Shown here one piece after another: positions 53,171-61,284 of a stretch of DNA of 64,000 nt. The notes below the pieces were generated by a model. That model did not search any database. It was not told the DNA's origin and was given only the letters and a program-made list of their open reading frames with translations. The stretch lies in assembly GCF_002102255.1 (NCBI RefSeq), contig NZ_LQPH01000138.1, forward strand, positions 62,001 to 126,000. The letters run 5' to 3'. Within the stretch, counting starts at the first letter, position 1, and each line of letters opens with the position of its first letter. Origin of the DNA: Mycobacterium nebraskense. GTDB taxonomy: Bacteria; Actinomycetota; Actinomycetes; Mycobacteriales; Mycobacteriaceae. Made by a program: the position numbers and the translations under genes.

Positions 53171-53500
53171 ATGGCGGTCACCCTCTGCGTGCCGCCCCGC
53201 GCCGGCGAATTGTGTGCGCCGGTGCGCTTTTTGGTCCGCCGGGATTCCGTGGTGATCGAGTTGACCGCCCGGCACCGCATCACCAGCGTCGAGTGGGACG
53301 AGCACGAGCGCGCGGTGGCGATGGTTGTCGAGATCACCGACCCGCAGACGGCGCGGCCCGTGGACGTGCGGATCGACATCCTCTACGCAGGCACTGCGCT
53401 CGCCGACGCACGAACGACGAAGATCGGAACCATCACCCGCGACGGTCGGCACTACGACGTCGTCGGCACCTACCTCGGTGTCGTGGCGGACGAAAACTAA
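53171..53500 (+). CDS. Small hypothetical protein in the catabolic operon
   Basis: A 109-residue protein from an ATG at 53171, 1 base after the CoA-transferase stop. It is beta-rich with no membrane segment (FLVRRDSVVIELTARHRITS, RPVDVRIDILYAGTALADAR). The pattern is faintly like a small hot-dog or DUF35-like beta fold but I do not recognise a family. Tight packing between the CoA-transferase and the second Ltp gene supports it being translated. Possible accessory subunit. Confidence 0.65.
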   Translation: MAVTLCVPPRAGELCAPVRFLVRRDSVVIELTARHRITSVEWDEHERAVAMVVEITDPQTARPVDVRIDILYAGTALADARTTKIGTITRDGRHYDVVGTYLGVVADEN

Positions 53501-53521
53501 AGCGACGCGAAGGATCACAGA

Positions 53522-54691
53522 GTGGCAGCCACGAAACGCACCGCGGCGATCGTCGGGGTGCACAACACCCGGCAGGGCCGGCGCCTGGACGGCGAGACCT
53601 CACGCAGCCTGGCGCTGACAGCCATCCGCGGCGCACTCGACGACGCGGGCCTGCGCCTCGACGATGTCGACGGCGTCAGCGCGGGGCCACTGTCCACCGC
53701 GCTCATCTACGACCTGCGCCTCGGCCCAGCCTGGCAGGGGCTCGCGTTCGGCGTCGGCATGATCACCGAGGCGGTCACCGCCATCGAGCACGGGATGGCC
53801 GACGTGGTCGTGCTTGTCGCCGCTCAGGCCGGCGAGTACCGCGACCACGAGGCGACCGCGCCGTGGACGCGGCCCGAGAACGAATTCGTCGCGCCGTGGG
53901 GCATGTTCACCACCGCCGAGTTCGCGCTCATCGCGCGCCGCCACATGCACACCTACGGCACCACGCGCGAACAACTTTCGATGGTGGCCGCGACCATCCG
54001 CAACAACGGATCGCGCAACCCCGAGGCCGTCTACTACCAACGGGGGCCCTTCATGCCCGACGACATCACGGCGTCTCGGCCCATCGCCGACCCGTTTCAC
54101 CTCCTCGACTGCGCCACCACGTCTGAGGGCGGATGCGCACTGGTCGTGGCCGACGTCGAAAAGACTGACGGCGCAAGCCGGCCCATCTACGTGCTGGGCA
54201 GCGGCGCCGACTTTCACGGCCCGTCCTACCAGCACCCGCCGGCGTGGGACCTCGCCGGGCGCCGGGACGGACACGGCGGGCACGTTAATGGTGTGGTCGG
54301 CAGGCGCGCGGCCGAGCGTGCGTTCGACCACGCCGGGCTTCGGCCCGACGACGTCGACGTGCTGGAACTCTACGACCCGTTCTCGTTCGAAATCATCCGC
54401 CAGCTCGAGGCATTCGGGTTCTGCGGCGAGGGCGAGGGCGGACCATTCGTCGCCGACGGGCACATCGCCGTCGACGGCAGCCATCCCATCACCACGGACG
54501 GAGGAACCATGTCGTTCAGCCACGCGGGTTCCAATCCGCAGATGATGCAACGGGCCATCCGAGCCGTCCAGCAGCTGCGCGGCCACGCGGGCGAACTTCA
54601 GGTCCCCGACGCACATGTCGCGTTGTGCAGCAACGGGGGAGCGGGGGCCTTATTCACCACCCTGCTGATTCTGGGAGACGAACCACGGTGA
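53522..54691 (+). CDS. Thiolase-fold lipid-transfer-like protein (Ltp type), copy 2
   Basis: A 389-residue protein from a GTG at 53522. Same fold as copy 1 (RTAAIVGVHNTRQGRRLDGE, IEHGMADVVVLVAAQAGEYR, CATTSEGGCALVVADVEKTD), with the Tyr-containing motif VDVLELYDPFSFEIIRQLEA at the place of YDCYTI in copy 1. The C-terminus has ALCSNGGAGALFTTLLILGD in place of the HxxxxxGGI-type end. Its stop overlaps the second DUF35 gene by 4 bases, giving a second Ltp-DUF35 pair. It is probably a retro-aldolase or acyltransferase acting on a different intermediate from copy 1. Confidence 0.87.
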   Translation: MAATKRTAAIVGVHNTRQGRRLDGETSRSLALTAIRGALDDAGLRLDDVDGVSAGPLSTALIYDLRLGPAWQGLAFGVGMITEAVTAIEHGMADVVVLVAAQAGEYRDHEATAPWTRPENEFVAPWGMFTTAEFALIARRHMHTYGTTREQLSMVAATIRNNGSRNPEAVYYQRGPFMPDDITASRPIADPFHLLDCATTSEGGCALVVADVEKTDGASRPIYVLGSGADFHGPSYQHPPAWDLAGRRDGHGGHVNGVVGRRAAERAFDHAGLRPDDVDVLELYDPFSFEIIRQLEAFGFCGEGEGGPFVADGHIAVDGSHPITTDGGTMSFSHAGSNPQMMQRAIRAVQQLRGHAGELQVPDAHVALCSNGGAGALFTTLLILGDEPR

Positions 54692-55110
54692 CTTCCGATG
54701 CCCTGCGCCCACAAACCGGCCCGGTACCCCATGCCAGCAGCCACCTCAGCGTTCCCTTCTGGCAGGGTTGCCAGTCCGGCGAATTGCGGTATCAACGCTG
54801 CGACGCCTGCGGCCTGGCGAACTTCCCGCCGACCGAGCACTGCCGCCAATGCCTTTCGGCGCACGTGCATTGGGCAAACAGCGGCGGACTCGGCGAGATC
54901 TACAGCTGGACAGTGGTTCACCGGCCCGTGACGGCCGAGTTCGAACCGCCCTACGCGCCCGCAATCGTCACCCTGGACGAGGGTTACCAGATGCTGACCA
55001 ACGTCGTCGGTGTGGCGCCGGAGGAGTTGAGGATCGGGATGCGCGTGCGAGTCCAGTTCCATGCCGTCGGTCCCGACATCACGCTGCCCTACTTCACCGG
55101 CCAGAAGTAG
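54688..55110 (+). CDS. DUF35 OB-fold protein with zinc ribbon, copy 2
   Basis: A 140-residue protein from a GTG at 54688 that overlaps the preceding stop (GTGA). The zinc ribbon is complete: CDACGLANFPPTEHCRQC (~41-58). An OB-fold follows (SGGLGEIYSWTVVHRPVTAE, PEELRIGMRVRVQFHAVG). It would bind the thiolase-fold partner and help hold the acyl-CoA. Contrast with copy 1, which has no Cys at these places. Confidence 0.9.
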   Translation: MTSDALRPQTGPVPHASSHLSVPFWQGCQSGELRYQRCDACGLANFPPTEHCRQCLSAHVHWANSGGLGEIYSWTVVHRPVTAEFEPPYAPAIVTLDEGYQMLTNVVGVAPEELRIGMRVRVQFHAVGPDITLPYFTGQK

Positions 55111-55117
55111 ACCAGCC

Positions 55118-55771
55118 GTGAGCCCCCGGCGCACCAGCAACGGCCTGCCGGCCACCGCCTACCTGGTGCTGGGTGTGCTCGCCGCCAACGACGAGCAGCT
55201 CACCGCGGGCGAGATCAAGATGCGCGCCGAGTTGTCGGTCGGCCACTTCTACTGGTCCCCGTCGGTCAGTCACGTACGGCGCGAACTGAACCGCTTGCTG
55301 GCCCGCGGCATGGTCAGCGAGATCGGCGCCCAATCCGGCAAGCGGGCGATTACGCTCTACGCGACCACCGAGGCCGGGCTCGATGCACTGCGCCGGTGGG
55401 TGCAACACTTCCCGGGCCAGGACCAGGTCGTCATCAAACACCCCGTCATCCTCAAAACCTGGCTGGCCCGCGGCGAGGACCCGGAACTCATCGTCGACAC
55501 GTTGGACCGGCACCTCGAGGCGACCCGGGCGCGGCTGGACGAGGCGTTGTGGTCGCGGCAGCGTTCGCGTGAACTCGGCATCAGCGACGACCCGGACCAG
55601 CGCTTCTCATTCGCCGTCCTGGACTACGCGATCCGCGGCCTGTATGCGGAGCTCTCCAACATCGCGCAGTTGCGTGACGAGATCGCCAGCGGCACAACGC
55701 GGGATCCGGTTAAACGGGTGCCACGGTCGAAGGGCCAGATCCGCCGTCGGGTAAGCGGGAGCCCGAGCTAG
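55118..55771 (+). CDS. PadR-family winged-helix regulator
   Basis: About 217 residues from a GTG at 55118 (protein begins VSPRRTSNGLPATAYLVLGV), 7 bases after the DUF35 stop. The winged helix reads TAGEIKMRAELSVGHFYWSP, SVSHVRRELNRLLARGMVSE and KRAITLYATTEAGLDALRRW; a C-terminal helical Vir-like domain mediates dimerisation. It is the last gene of the plus-strand operon and may give ligand-dependent control of it. Its 3' end overlaps the convergent FadD gene by 62 bases (55710-55771). Confidence 0.87.
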   Translation: MSPRRTSNGLPATAYLVLGVLAANDEQLTAGEIKMRAELSVGHFYWSPSVSHVRRELNRLLARGMVSEIGAQSGKRAITLYATTEAGLDALRRWVQHFPGQDQVVIKHPVILKTWLARGEDPELIVDTLDRHLEATRARLDEALWSRQRSRELGISDDPDQRFSFAVLDYAIRGLYAELSNIAQLRDEIASGTTRDPVKRVPRSKGQIRRRVSGSPS

Positions 55772-57353
55772 GCGCCGCGACCGCGTAGGCCGTCCCGCGC
55801 GGTTCGCGCTCCCACAGCACTTCCCCCGGGCCGATGTCGGTTCCTTCGGCGATTAGTTGGCGCTTGAGCACTTTGTGGGTGGCGGTGCTGGGCAGGTCGG
55901 TGGCGACGCGGACGTAGCGCGGGCGGGCCTTGGGGGACAGGTCGGGCTGAGCGTCGAGGAACGCCTCGAACGCGTCGGGGTCGAGGGTCCGTCCCTCATT
56001 GAGGACGATCGCGGCCATGACCTGGTCGCCGACGCGTTCGTCCGGAACCGCATACACGGCGACACGATTGATTGAACCGTGCCGCAACAAGATCCGTTCG
56101 ATCGGTGCGGCGGCGAGGTTCTCCCCGTCCACCCGCATCCAGTCGGCGGTGCGGCCGGCCAGGTAGATCCAGCCGTCGCAGTCGCGGTAGGCGAGGTCGC
56201 CGGACCAGTACATGCCGTTGCGCATGCGCTCGGCGTTGGCCTCGGGGTCGTTGTAGTAGCCGGTGAAGAAACCCGATCCCGCCGTGTTGACCAACTCGCC
56301 GACCGCCTCGTCGGCATTGACCAGGGCGCCGTCGTCGTCGAACCGCGCGACCGCGCACTCGGTCACGGTGTCGCTGTTGTAGATCGCCACCCCGTCGATC
56401 CCTTTGCCGATCGAGCCCTTGGGCGTGCCCGGTTCGCGAATCACGATGACCGCGTTCTCGGTCGAGCCGAAGCCGTCCTCGACCTGCACATCGAAACGGC
56501 GTGCGAACTCCTCGATGTCCTTGTCGTTGGCCTCGTTACCGAACGCCACACGCAGGGGATTGTCGGCGTCGTCGTCGCGCTCCGGCGTGGCGAGGATGTA
56601 GGCGAGCGGCTTGCCCACGTAGTTCATGTACGTGGCACCGTAATGGCGGACGTCGTCGAGGAAGCTGCTCGCCGAGAATTTCGCCGGCACGATCGCGGCG
56701 CCGGAGACCACCGCCGGCGCCCAGCCCGCGACGACCGCGTTGGAGTGGAACAGCGGCATCGAGACGTAGCAGGTGTCCTGTTCGGATAGCTCGAAGCGCT
56801 GGACCAGGTTGATGCCGGCGAACGTCGCCATCAGGTGTGATACCTGCACCGCCTTGGGATTTCCGCTCGTTCCCGACGTGAAGATCATCATGAACGCGTC
56901 CATCGCGGTGACCTGCCGGTGCGGCACCAGTTCACCGGCTCCCTTGATGAACTCGGTCCACTGCGGCGTCGAGGTGTCGAGGATCTGCGTTCCCTCGAGG
57001 TCCAGCCCATCCAGCAGCGGCCGGTGTTCGGCGTCGGTCACGAGGAACTGGCAATGTGCGCGCCGGACGTCGGCCGCGAGCGCCTCGCCGCGCCGGGTGG
57101 TGTTCAGGCCGCAGAGGACGTAACCGCCCAGGCCGGCCGCCGCCATCTGGCTCAGCATCTCGGGGTTATTTCCCAATAGAGCGCCCACGTGCATCGGCCG
57201 GTCCGGATCGGCGGCGGATATCAGGGCCGCCGCCCGCGCCGCCGAACCAGCCAGGTACTCGCTCCAACTCCACTGCAGCCCGCGGTGTTTGACCGCGACC
57301 CCCGGATCGGACAAGCGCTTGCGCAGCAGCGCTTGGATGGTGTCGTCAGTCAT
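55710..57353 (-). CDS. Fatty-acid/long-chain acyl-CoA ligase (FadD1/FadD17-like)
   Basis: A 547-residue protein from an ATG at 57353. The ANL adenylation fold shows the P-loop MIFTSGTSGNPKAVQVSH, the A5 motif DGFGSTENAVIVI, WSGDLAYRDCDGWIYLAGRT, RVDGENLAAAPIERIL and the catalytic Lys near THKVLKRQL. It activates a carboxylic acid with ATP and CoA, the likely entry step of the island. It is close in wording to M. tuberculosis FadD17 but a name is not certain. The second operator copy lies 35 bases upstream of its start. Confidence 0.88.
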   Translation of the reverse strand: MTDDTIQALLRKRLSDPGVAVKHRGLQWSWSEYLAGSAARAAALISAADPDRPMHVGALLGNNPEMLSQMAAAGLGGYVLCGLNTTRRGEALAADVRRAHCQFLVTDAEHRPLLDGLDLEGTQILDTSTPQWTEFIKGAGELVPHRQVTAMDAFMMIFTSGTSGNPKAVQVSHLMATFAGINLVQRFELSEQDTCYVSMPLFHSNAVVAGWAPAVVSGAAIVPAKFSASSFLDDVRHYGATYMNYVGKPLAYILATPERDDDADNPLRVAFGNEANDKDIEEFARRFDVQVEDGFGSTENAVIVIREPGTPKGSIGKGIDGVAIYNSDTVTECAVARFDDDGALVNADEAVGELVNTAGSGFFTGYYNDPEANAERMRNGMYWSGDLAYRDCDGWIYLAGRTADWMRVDGENLAAAPIERILLRHGSINRVAVYAVPDERVGDQVMAAIVLNEGRTLDPDAFEAFLDAQPDLSPKARPRYVRVATDLPSTATHKVLKRQLIAEGTDIGPGEVLWEREPRGTAYAVAAPSSGSRLPDGGSGPSTVAPV

Positions 57354-57387
57354 CGGTCGAAATCACCTTCACTATGCCAGCCCTGCG

Positions 57388-57406
57388 AGACGAGACGGTC
57401 CGTCTT
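57388..57406. promoter_or_regulatory. TetR operator copy 2 (FadD promoter)
   Basis: AGACGAGACGGTCCGTCTT is identical to the core of the operator at 45316-45339, 12 kb away. The AGACG...CGTCT arms flank the same 8-base centre. It lies in the 78-base gap between the SDR stop and the FadD start (57353), consistent with repression of FadD by the TetR protein encoded at 44671-45252. Confidence 0.75.
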
Positions 57407-57431
57407 ATGGTAGCGGCCGGGGCACTCGCCG

Positions 57432-58205
57432 CTATCCGCCCACCATCATCAGGCCGCCATCGACCGCCAGCAGCTGCCCGGTGATGAATCCGGAACCGGG
57501 GCCGGCCAGAAAGACCAGCATCGGGCCGAGGTCGCGCGCCGGATCCCCCAGCTCCCCGCCCAACGGAATCATCATCTGCATCTGCTGGTCGATGAACGCA
57601 CTCGCGTCGGGGCCGAGGAACTCACGCAGCCGATCGGCGCCGGCCGTCTGCACTGCCGGCGCCAAAGCGTTGACGGTGATCTTGTCCGCCGCCCAGGCTT
57701 TGGCGGCCGATCGCGTCCGTGCCTGCACCGCGCCCTTGGTCGCGGCGTAGACGGCCGAGATCGGGCTGCCCATAACGGCTTCCGACGAGCCGAAGTTGAT
57801 GATCCTGCCGCCTTTGGGGTTCTGGTCCTTCATCACGGCGTATGCGGCCTGATTGGTGAGGATGGTCGCCTTCACGTTGGTGTCCAACAGGAACGAGATC
57901 TCGTCGACGCCGATGTAGCCGGGAATCCCGGCCTGCCACAGCCCTGCGGCGTTTACCAACACATCGAGTCCACCCAGGCGTTCGGCGGCTTGCCGCACCA
58001 TCGCCGAGACGGCGTCGGCGTCGCGCACGTCGCACTGCAGCCAGGTGGCCGCGAGTCCGTCCGGCGGCGGGGTCTGGTGGTAGGTGGCGGCGACCTCGGC
58101 CCCCGCCTCGGTGAGGGCTCCCACGGCGGCCGCGCCGATTCCGGTCGCTCCGCCTGTGACCAGGATCCGTCGGCCTCGCAGCGGTAGCGTCGTCGTATCT
58201 GACAT
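57432..58205 (-). CDS. Short-chain dehydrogenase/reductase (SDR)
   Basis: A 257-residue protein from ATG 58205 (MSDTTTLPLRGRRILVTGGA). The NAD(P)-binding motif is TGGATGIG; NAG appears as NAAG; the active site is Ser in FGSSEAVMG with YAATKGAVQ (Tyr and Lys). The C-terminus GSGFITGQLLAVDGGLMMVG is the classical SDR end. It would oxidise or reduce a hydroxyl/keto group, for example a 3-hydroxyacyl intermediate. It lies 32 bases after the hydrolase gene and upstream of FadD on the same strand. Confidence 0.92.
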   Translation of the reverse strand: MSDTTTLPLRGRRILVTGGATGIGAAAVGALTEAGAEVAATYHQTPPPDGLAATWLQCDVRDADAVSAMVRQAAERLGGLDVLVNAAGLWQAGIPGYIGVDEISFLLDTNVKATILTNQAAYAVMKDQNPKGGRIINFGSSEAVMGSPISAVYAATKGAVQARTRSAAKAWAADKITVNALAPAVQTAGADRLREFLGPDASAFIDQQMQMMIPLGGELGDPARDLGPMLVFLAGPGSGFITGQLLAVDGGLMMVGG

Positions 58206-58237
58206 GGGCAAGACGCTACCGCCGGCGGCACGGGCGG

Positions 58238-59068
58238 TTACGTGCGCACCGCGATCGTCGACAACAGGTCGGCGAGCCGGTCGGGCTGGTCGATCATCGA
58301 GAACGTGCGCGCTTCCTCGATGACCTCCAGGCGGGCGTTGGGGATGGTGGCGGCCAATCGTTCGCCGTCCCCGAGTTCGAAGAACATGTCGTCGGCCGAC
58401 CACGCGATAAGGGTGGGCTTGTCGAACTCGGACAGCCGGGCCGCCACGCCCGTCGTTACCTCCGTGCGCAGCGACAGCGTGAACTGGCGCAGGTCTTCGG
58501 CGATGCGAGGATCGGATAGCCCCGGGCGCACCCAGGCCTCGGTGAGGTCGTCGATGTTGCGATGTGCCAGCCCGTCGAACGCGCGCTTGCGTGCCGCCGG
58601 CACTCGCATGGCCTGGGCCACGGCCCGGAACGTCGTCTTCGACTTGGCGGCCAGGATCACCGGCTTAAGGATCGGCGGTGGAAAGTGTTCGAACGCATCG
58701 CAACTCGTCAGCACCAGCGCGCCGAGCCGCTCGGGGTGGTGCACGGCCACGAGTTGGGTGACGACCCCGCCGGTGTCGTTGCCGACCAGCACCACGTCCT
58801 CGAGGTCGAGCGCGGCCAGTACCTCGGCGACCATGCCCGCGACGCCGGTGATGGTTCGATCGGCGCCCCGCCGCAACGGTTCCGGATGCGCGCCCAGTGG
58901 CCACGTCGGGGCGATGCACCGCAGCCCGCGGTCGGCCAGTCGTTCGCTGACCCGGCGCCACAGTTGGCCGCCCATCATGAACCCGTGTACGAAAACGACC
59001 GGCCTGCCGTCTTCGGGTCCGGTTGCTTCGTAATGGATGGTTCCGGCACTAATGTCGATCGTCGACAT
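58238..59068 (-). CDS. Alpha/beta hydrolase with Asp nucleophile
   Basis: A 276-residue protein from ATG 59068. The fold has the oxyanion HGFMMGGQLW segment and the nucleophile elbow VLVGNDTGGVVTQLVAVHHP, where Asp rather than Ser is at the nucleophile place, as in haloalkane dehalogenases and epoxide hydrolases. At the end, the catalytic His position of the family reads EEARTFSMIDQPDRLADLL, with Thr where GHF is usual. The usual triad is therefore incomplete. It faces the TetR gene at 59135 across a strong inverted repeat. Confidence 0.87.
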   Translation of the reverse strand: MSTIDISAGTIHYEATGPEDGRPVVFVHGFMMGGQLWRRVSERLADRGLRCIAPTWPLGAHPEPLRRGADRTITGVAGMVAEVLAALDLEDVVLVGNDTGGVVTQLVAVHHPERLGALVLTSCDAFEHFPPPILKPVILAAKSKTTFRAVAQAMRVPAARKRAFDGLAHRNIDDLTEAWVRPGLSDPRIAEDLRQFTLSLRTEVTTGVAARLSEFDKPTLIAWSADDMFFELGDGERLAATIPNARLEVIEEARTFSMIDQPDRLADLLSTIAVRT

Positions 59069-59091
59069 AGAGAACTCCTAGCTCGGGATAC

Positions 59092-59120
59092 ACTTACAAA
59101 CAGGCTGTCTGTTCGTAAGT
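59092..59120. promoter_or_regulatory. Operator between the hydrolase and divergent TetR genes
   Basis: ACTTACAAACAG-GCTGT-CTGTTCGTAAGT: 12-base arms with one mismatch around a 5-base centre. It fills the gap between the hydrolase start (59068) and the TetR start (59135), so both promoters would be covered. Sequence differs from the AGACGAGACGG operator, so this is a separate TetR regulon. Confidence 0.7.
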
Positions 59121-59134
59121 TACCAACAGGTTGT

Positions 59135-59752
59135 ATGGAAAGCAAGAGACGGACTCAGGAAGAGCGCTCCGCGGCTACCCGCGACGCGCTGATCGCGGCT
59201 GCCCGCAAGCTGTGGGGCCTGCGGGGTTACGTGGAGGTCGGGACGCCGGAGATCGCGACCGTGGCGGGGGTGACGCGCGGTGCGATGTATCACCAGTTCG
59301 CCGACAAGGCAGCGCTTTTCCGCGAGGTAGTCGAGGCCGTGGAGCAGGACGTGATGGCTCGGATGGGCACGCTGGTGGCGGAGTCGGGGGCGAGGACACC
59401 GGCGGACGCGATCCGTGCCGCGGTCGACGCGTGGCTGGAGGTTTCCGGGGATCCGGAGGTGCGTCAGCTGATGTTGCTGGATGCCCCGAGCGTGCTGGGC
59501 TGGGCGGGTTTTCGCGATGTCGCCCAGCGGTACAGCCTGGGCATGACAGAACAGTTGATCACCGAGGCCGTCCGGGCCGGCCAATTGCCCAAGCAGCCGG
59601 TGCGGCCGCTGGCGCACGTGCTGATCGGTGCGCTCGATGAGGCGGCCATGCTCATCGCCACCGCCGAGGATCCGAAACGGACCCGCCGGGAGACCCGGCA
59701 GGTGCTGCACCGGCTGATCGACGGGATGCTGACAGGACGATCGATCGACTGA
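59135..59752 (+). CDS. TetR-family regulator of the hydrolase-SDR unit
   Basis: About 205 residues from the ATG at 59135 (MESKRRTQEERSAATRDALI). The helix-turn-helix is VGTPEIATVAGVTRGAMYHQ (then FADKAALFREVV), followed by the C-terminal domain ASGVLGWAGF-like segment (LLDAPSVLGWAGFRDVAQRY), a common TetR_C form. It is divergent from the alpha/beta hydrolase gene and likely binds the 12-base-arm repeat between them. The minus-strand hydrolase and SDR genes would be its targets. Confidence 0.9.
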   Translation: MESKRRTQEERSAATRDALIAAARKLWGLRGYVEVGTPEIATVAGVTRGAMYHQFADKAALFREVVEAVEQDVMARMGTLVAESGARTPADAIRAAVDAWLEVSGDPEVRQLMLLDAPSVLGWAGFRDVAQRYSLGMTEQLITEAVRAGQLPKQPVRPLAHVLIGALDEAAMLIATAEDPKRTRRETRQVLHRLIDGMLTGRSID

Positions 59753-59905
59753 TGCGGCTAGACGGAGTGCTTCAGGTCCGTGCCGGCAAACGGAACTGGA
59801 GTGGGATGGCTTGCAGCACAATTGGGCTCCGTAGAAATGATCTCGGTTGCGTGAGTCGGAACTTTCGTCCGCGCATTTAGAACGACCGCGACGCACAATG
59901 TAGCC

Positions 59906-60562
59906 ATGAGATGGCGGGTCGTGGTTTCGGTGCTCGGACTCCTCGGATATGACGCAGTTATCCGACCCGCCCAGTTGGAGTGGGGCGCCACCGAGGCAGA
60001 GCGGCGTATGACTCTGCCCGGCGACGAAATCGTCCAGGGCGTCATGAGCCATCACACCAAGGCAGTCAGCATCGACGCACCGGCAGCCGTGATATGGCCC
60101 TGGCTGGTGCAGATGGGCGATCGGCGGGCGGGCTTCTACAGCTACGACTGGATCGAGCGCTACCTGTTCGCCGGCACCGTGCATTATGTCGAGGGGTGCC
60201 GCTCCGCCGCCCGCATTCATCCCGAACTGCAAAAGCTCAAGATTGGAGACCGCATCAACACCGGGTCCTTCGGTCCGGTGCAAATCGGCAGAGTTGTCAC
60301 AGTTTTCGAACCCAACCACGCATTGGTCATTGGAACCTGGGCGTTCGTGTTGTTGCCGATCGACGAGAATCGCACTCGTTTGCTGATTCGCGAGCGGGAT
60401 GCGGGATGGTTGCGGTTGCTGGCGCCGCGACGCTTCGGGCTGCTTCGAGGGCTAGGTGCGATCATCGACTACGCAGTCGGTGAACCCCTGCACTTTGTGA
60501 TGGTCCGCAAGATGATGCTGGGCATCAAGCAGCGGGCCGAAGCCACATCTTCGAACCCCTAA
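59906..60562 (+). CDS. SRPBCC (START-like) superfamily protein
   Basis: A 218-residue protein from an ATG at 59906. A short hydrophobic N-terminus (WRVVVSVLGLLGYDAV) may be an anchor. The body has the SRPBCC pattern SIDAPAAVIWPWLVQMGDRR, AGFYSYDWIERYLFAGT, GRVVTVFEPNHALVIGTWAF and a C-terminal helix (RGLGAIIDYAVGEPLHFVMV). Such proteins bind hydrophobic ligands; no enzyme motif is visible. It stands alone, 153 bases after the TetR gene. Confidence 0.82.
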   Translation: MRWRVVVSVLGLLGYDAVIRPAQLEWGATEAERRMTLPGDEIVQGVMSHHTKAVSIDAPAAVIWPWLVQMGDRRAGFYSYDWIERYLFAGTVHYVEGCRSAARIHPELQKLKIGDRINTGSFGPVQIGRVVTVFEPNHALVIGTWAFVLLPIDENRTRLLIRERDAGWLRLLAPRRFGLLRGLGAIIDYAVGEPLHFVMVRKMMLGIKQRAEATSSNP

Positions 60563-60648
60563 GCTTTTCGTCGATGTGGCAACCAGCTCGGCTCTCGCAA
60601 GAGGTTGGCGACTAACGGGCGCGCTTGAACACTCACAGCGGAGGATCT

Positions 60649-61275
60649 TTAGTCACCGCGAACGGTGGCGACGCCCGCGATGATGCCCTGGATGAGCCGG
60701 TCGAGGTGCTCGGCGCTGTCGACGGCCGGCTGCCCCGCGACGAACGTCATCATGATCCCGTTGATGAACGCCAGCGTGGCGATCGCCTGGTCTTCGACCA
60801 CCGCCGGATCCGGCGCGCTCTCCGCGGGATGCCATTGGGTGACGACGTCGCGGGCCAGGGTGTACAGCCGCTCCGTGGACTCGTCGAGGGTGGTGGCCAG
60901 TTCCGGGTCCCGGCCGGCGAGCAGCGCGAGCTCGTAGCGCGCCTTGGCGCGGGTCAGCCAGGGTTCGCTGTTGACGTACATGACGATGCGGGCCAGCCCC
61001 GCGGTGCCGGTGAATTGCGCTACCGGATCGTCGGCGAGTTCGGCCATCCGGGAGAAGTCGGCTACATCGAGTTCGGCCAGCCGAGCCGCGACGGCGTGCA
61101 GCAACGCCTTGCGGGTCCTGAAGTAGAACGACGCCGTGCCGGCAGGCACGCCCGCGTGATCGTCGACTCTGGGGTGGCTGACGCCATGGACTCCGTTGCT
61201 ACCCAGCAGCTCGATCGCGGCGTCGGCGAGCTGGCGGCGGCGCTCCGGCGCGTTGTGCTTTCTACGTGCAGCGAT
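60649..61275 (-). CDS. TetR-family regulator without a normal start codon
   Basis: The frame encodes a typical TetR: RKHNAPERRRQLADAAIELL, GSNGVHGVSHPRVDDHAGVP and AGTASFYFRTRKALLHAVAA, then a helical ligand domain. Between the lipase stop (TAG 61285-61287, same frame) and the conserved part there is no ATG, GTG or TTG. The first canonical start, a GTG at 61149, lies inside the helix-turn-helix. An ATC at 61275 is the nearest weak alternative and is used as the boundary here. Either a rare start is used, or the gene lost its start and may be a recent pseudogene. Confidence 0.65.
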   Translation of the reverse strand: MAARRKHNAPERRRQLADAAIELLGSNGVHGVSHPRVDDHAGVPAGTASFYFRTRKALLHAVAARLAELDVADFSRMAELADDPVAQFTGTAGLARIVMYVNSEPWLTRAKARYELALLAGRDPELATTLDESTERLYTLARDVVTQWHPAESAPDPAVVEDQAIATLAFINGIMMTFVAGQPAVDSAEHLDRLIQGIIAGVATVRGD

Positions 61276-61284
61276 GTGTCCAGT

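Noticed and set aside
50614..53379. Minus-strand open frame of ~920 codons opposite the CoA-transferase
   Set aside because: The plus strand encodes a clear double CaiB protein. The antisense translation is Arg/Gly/His/Pro-rich without a recognisable domain.
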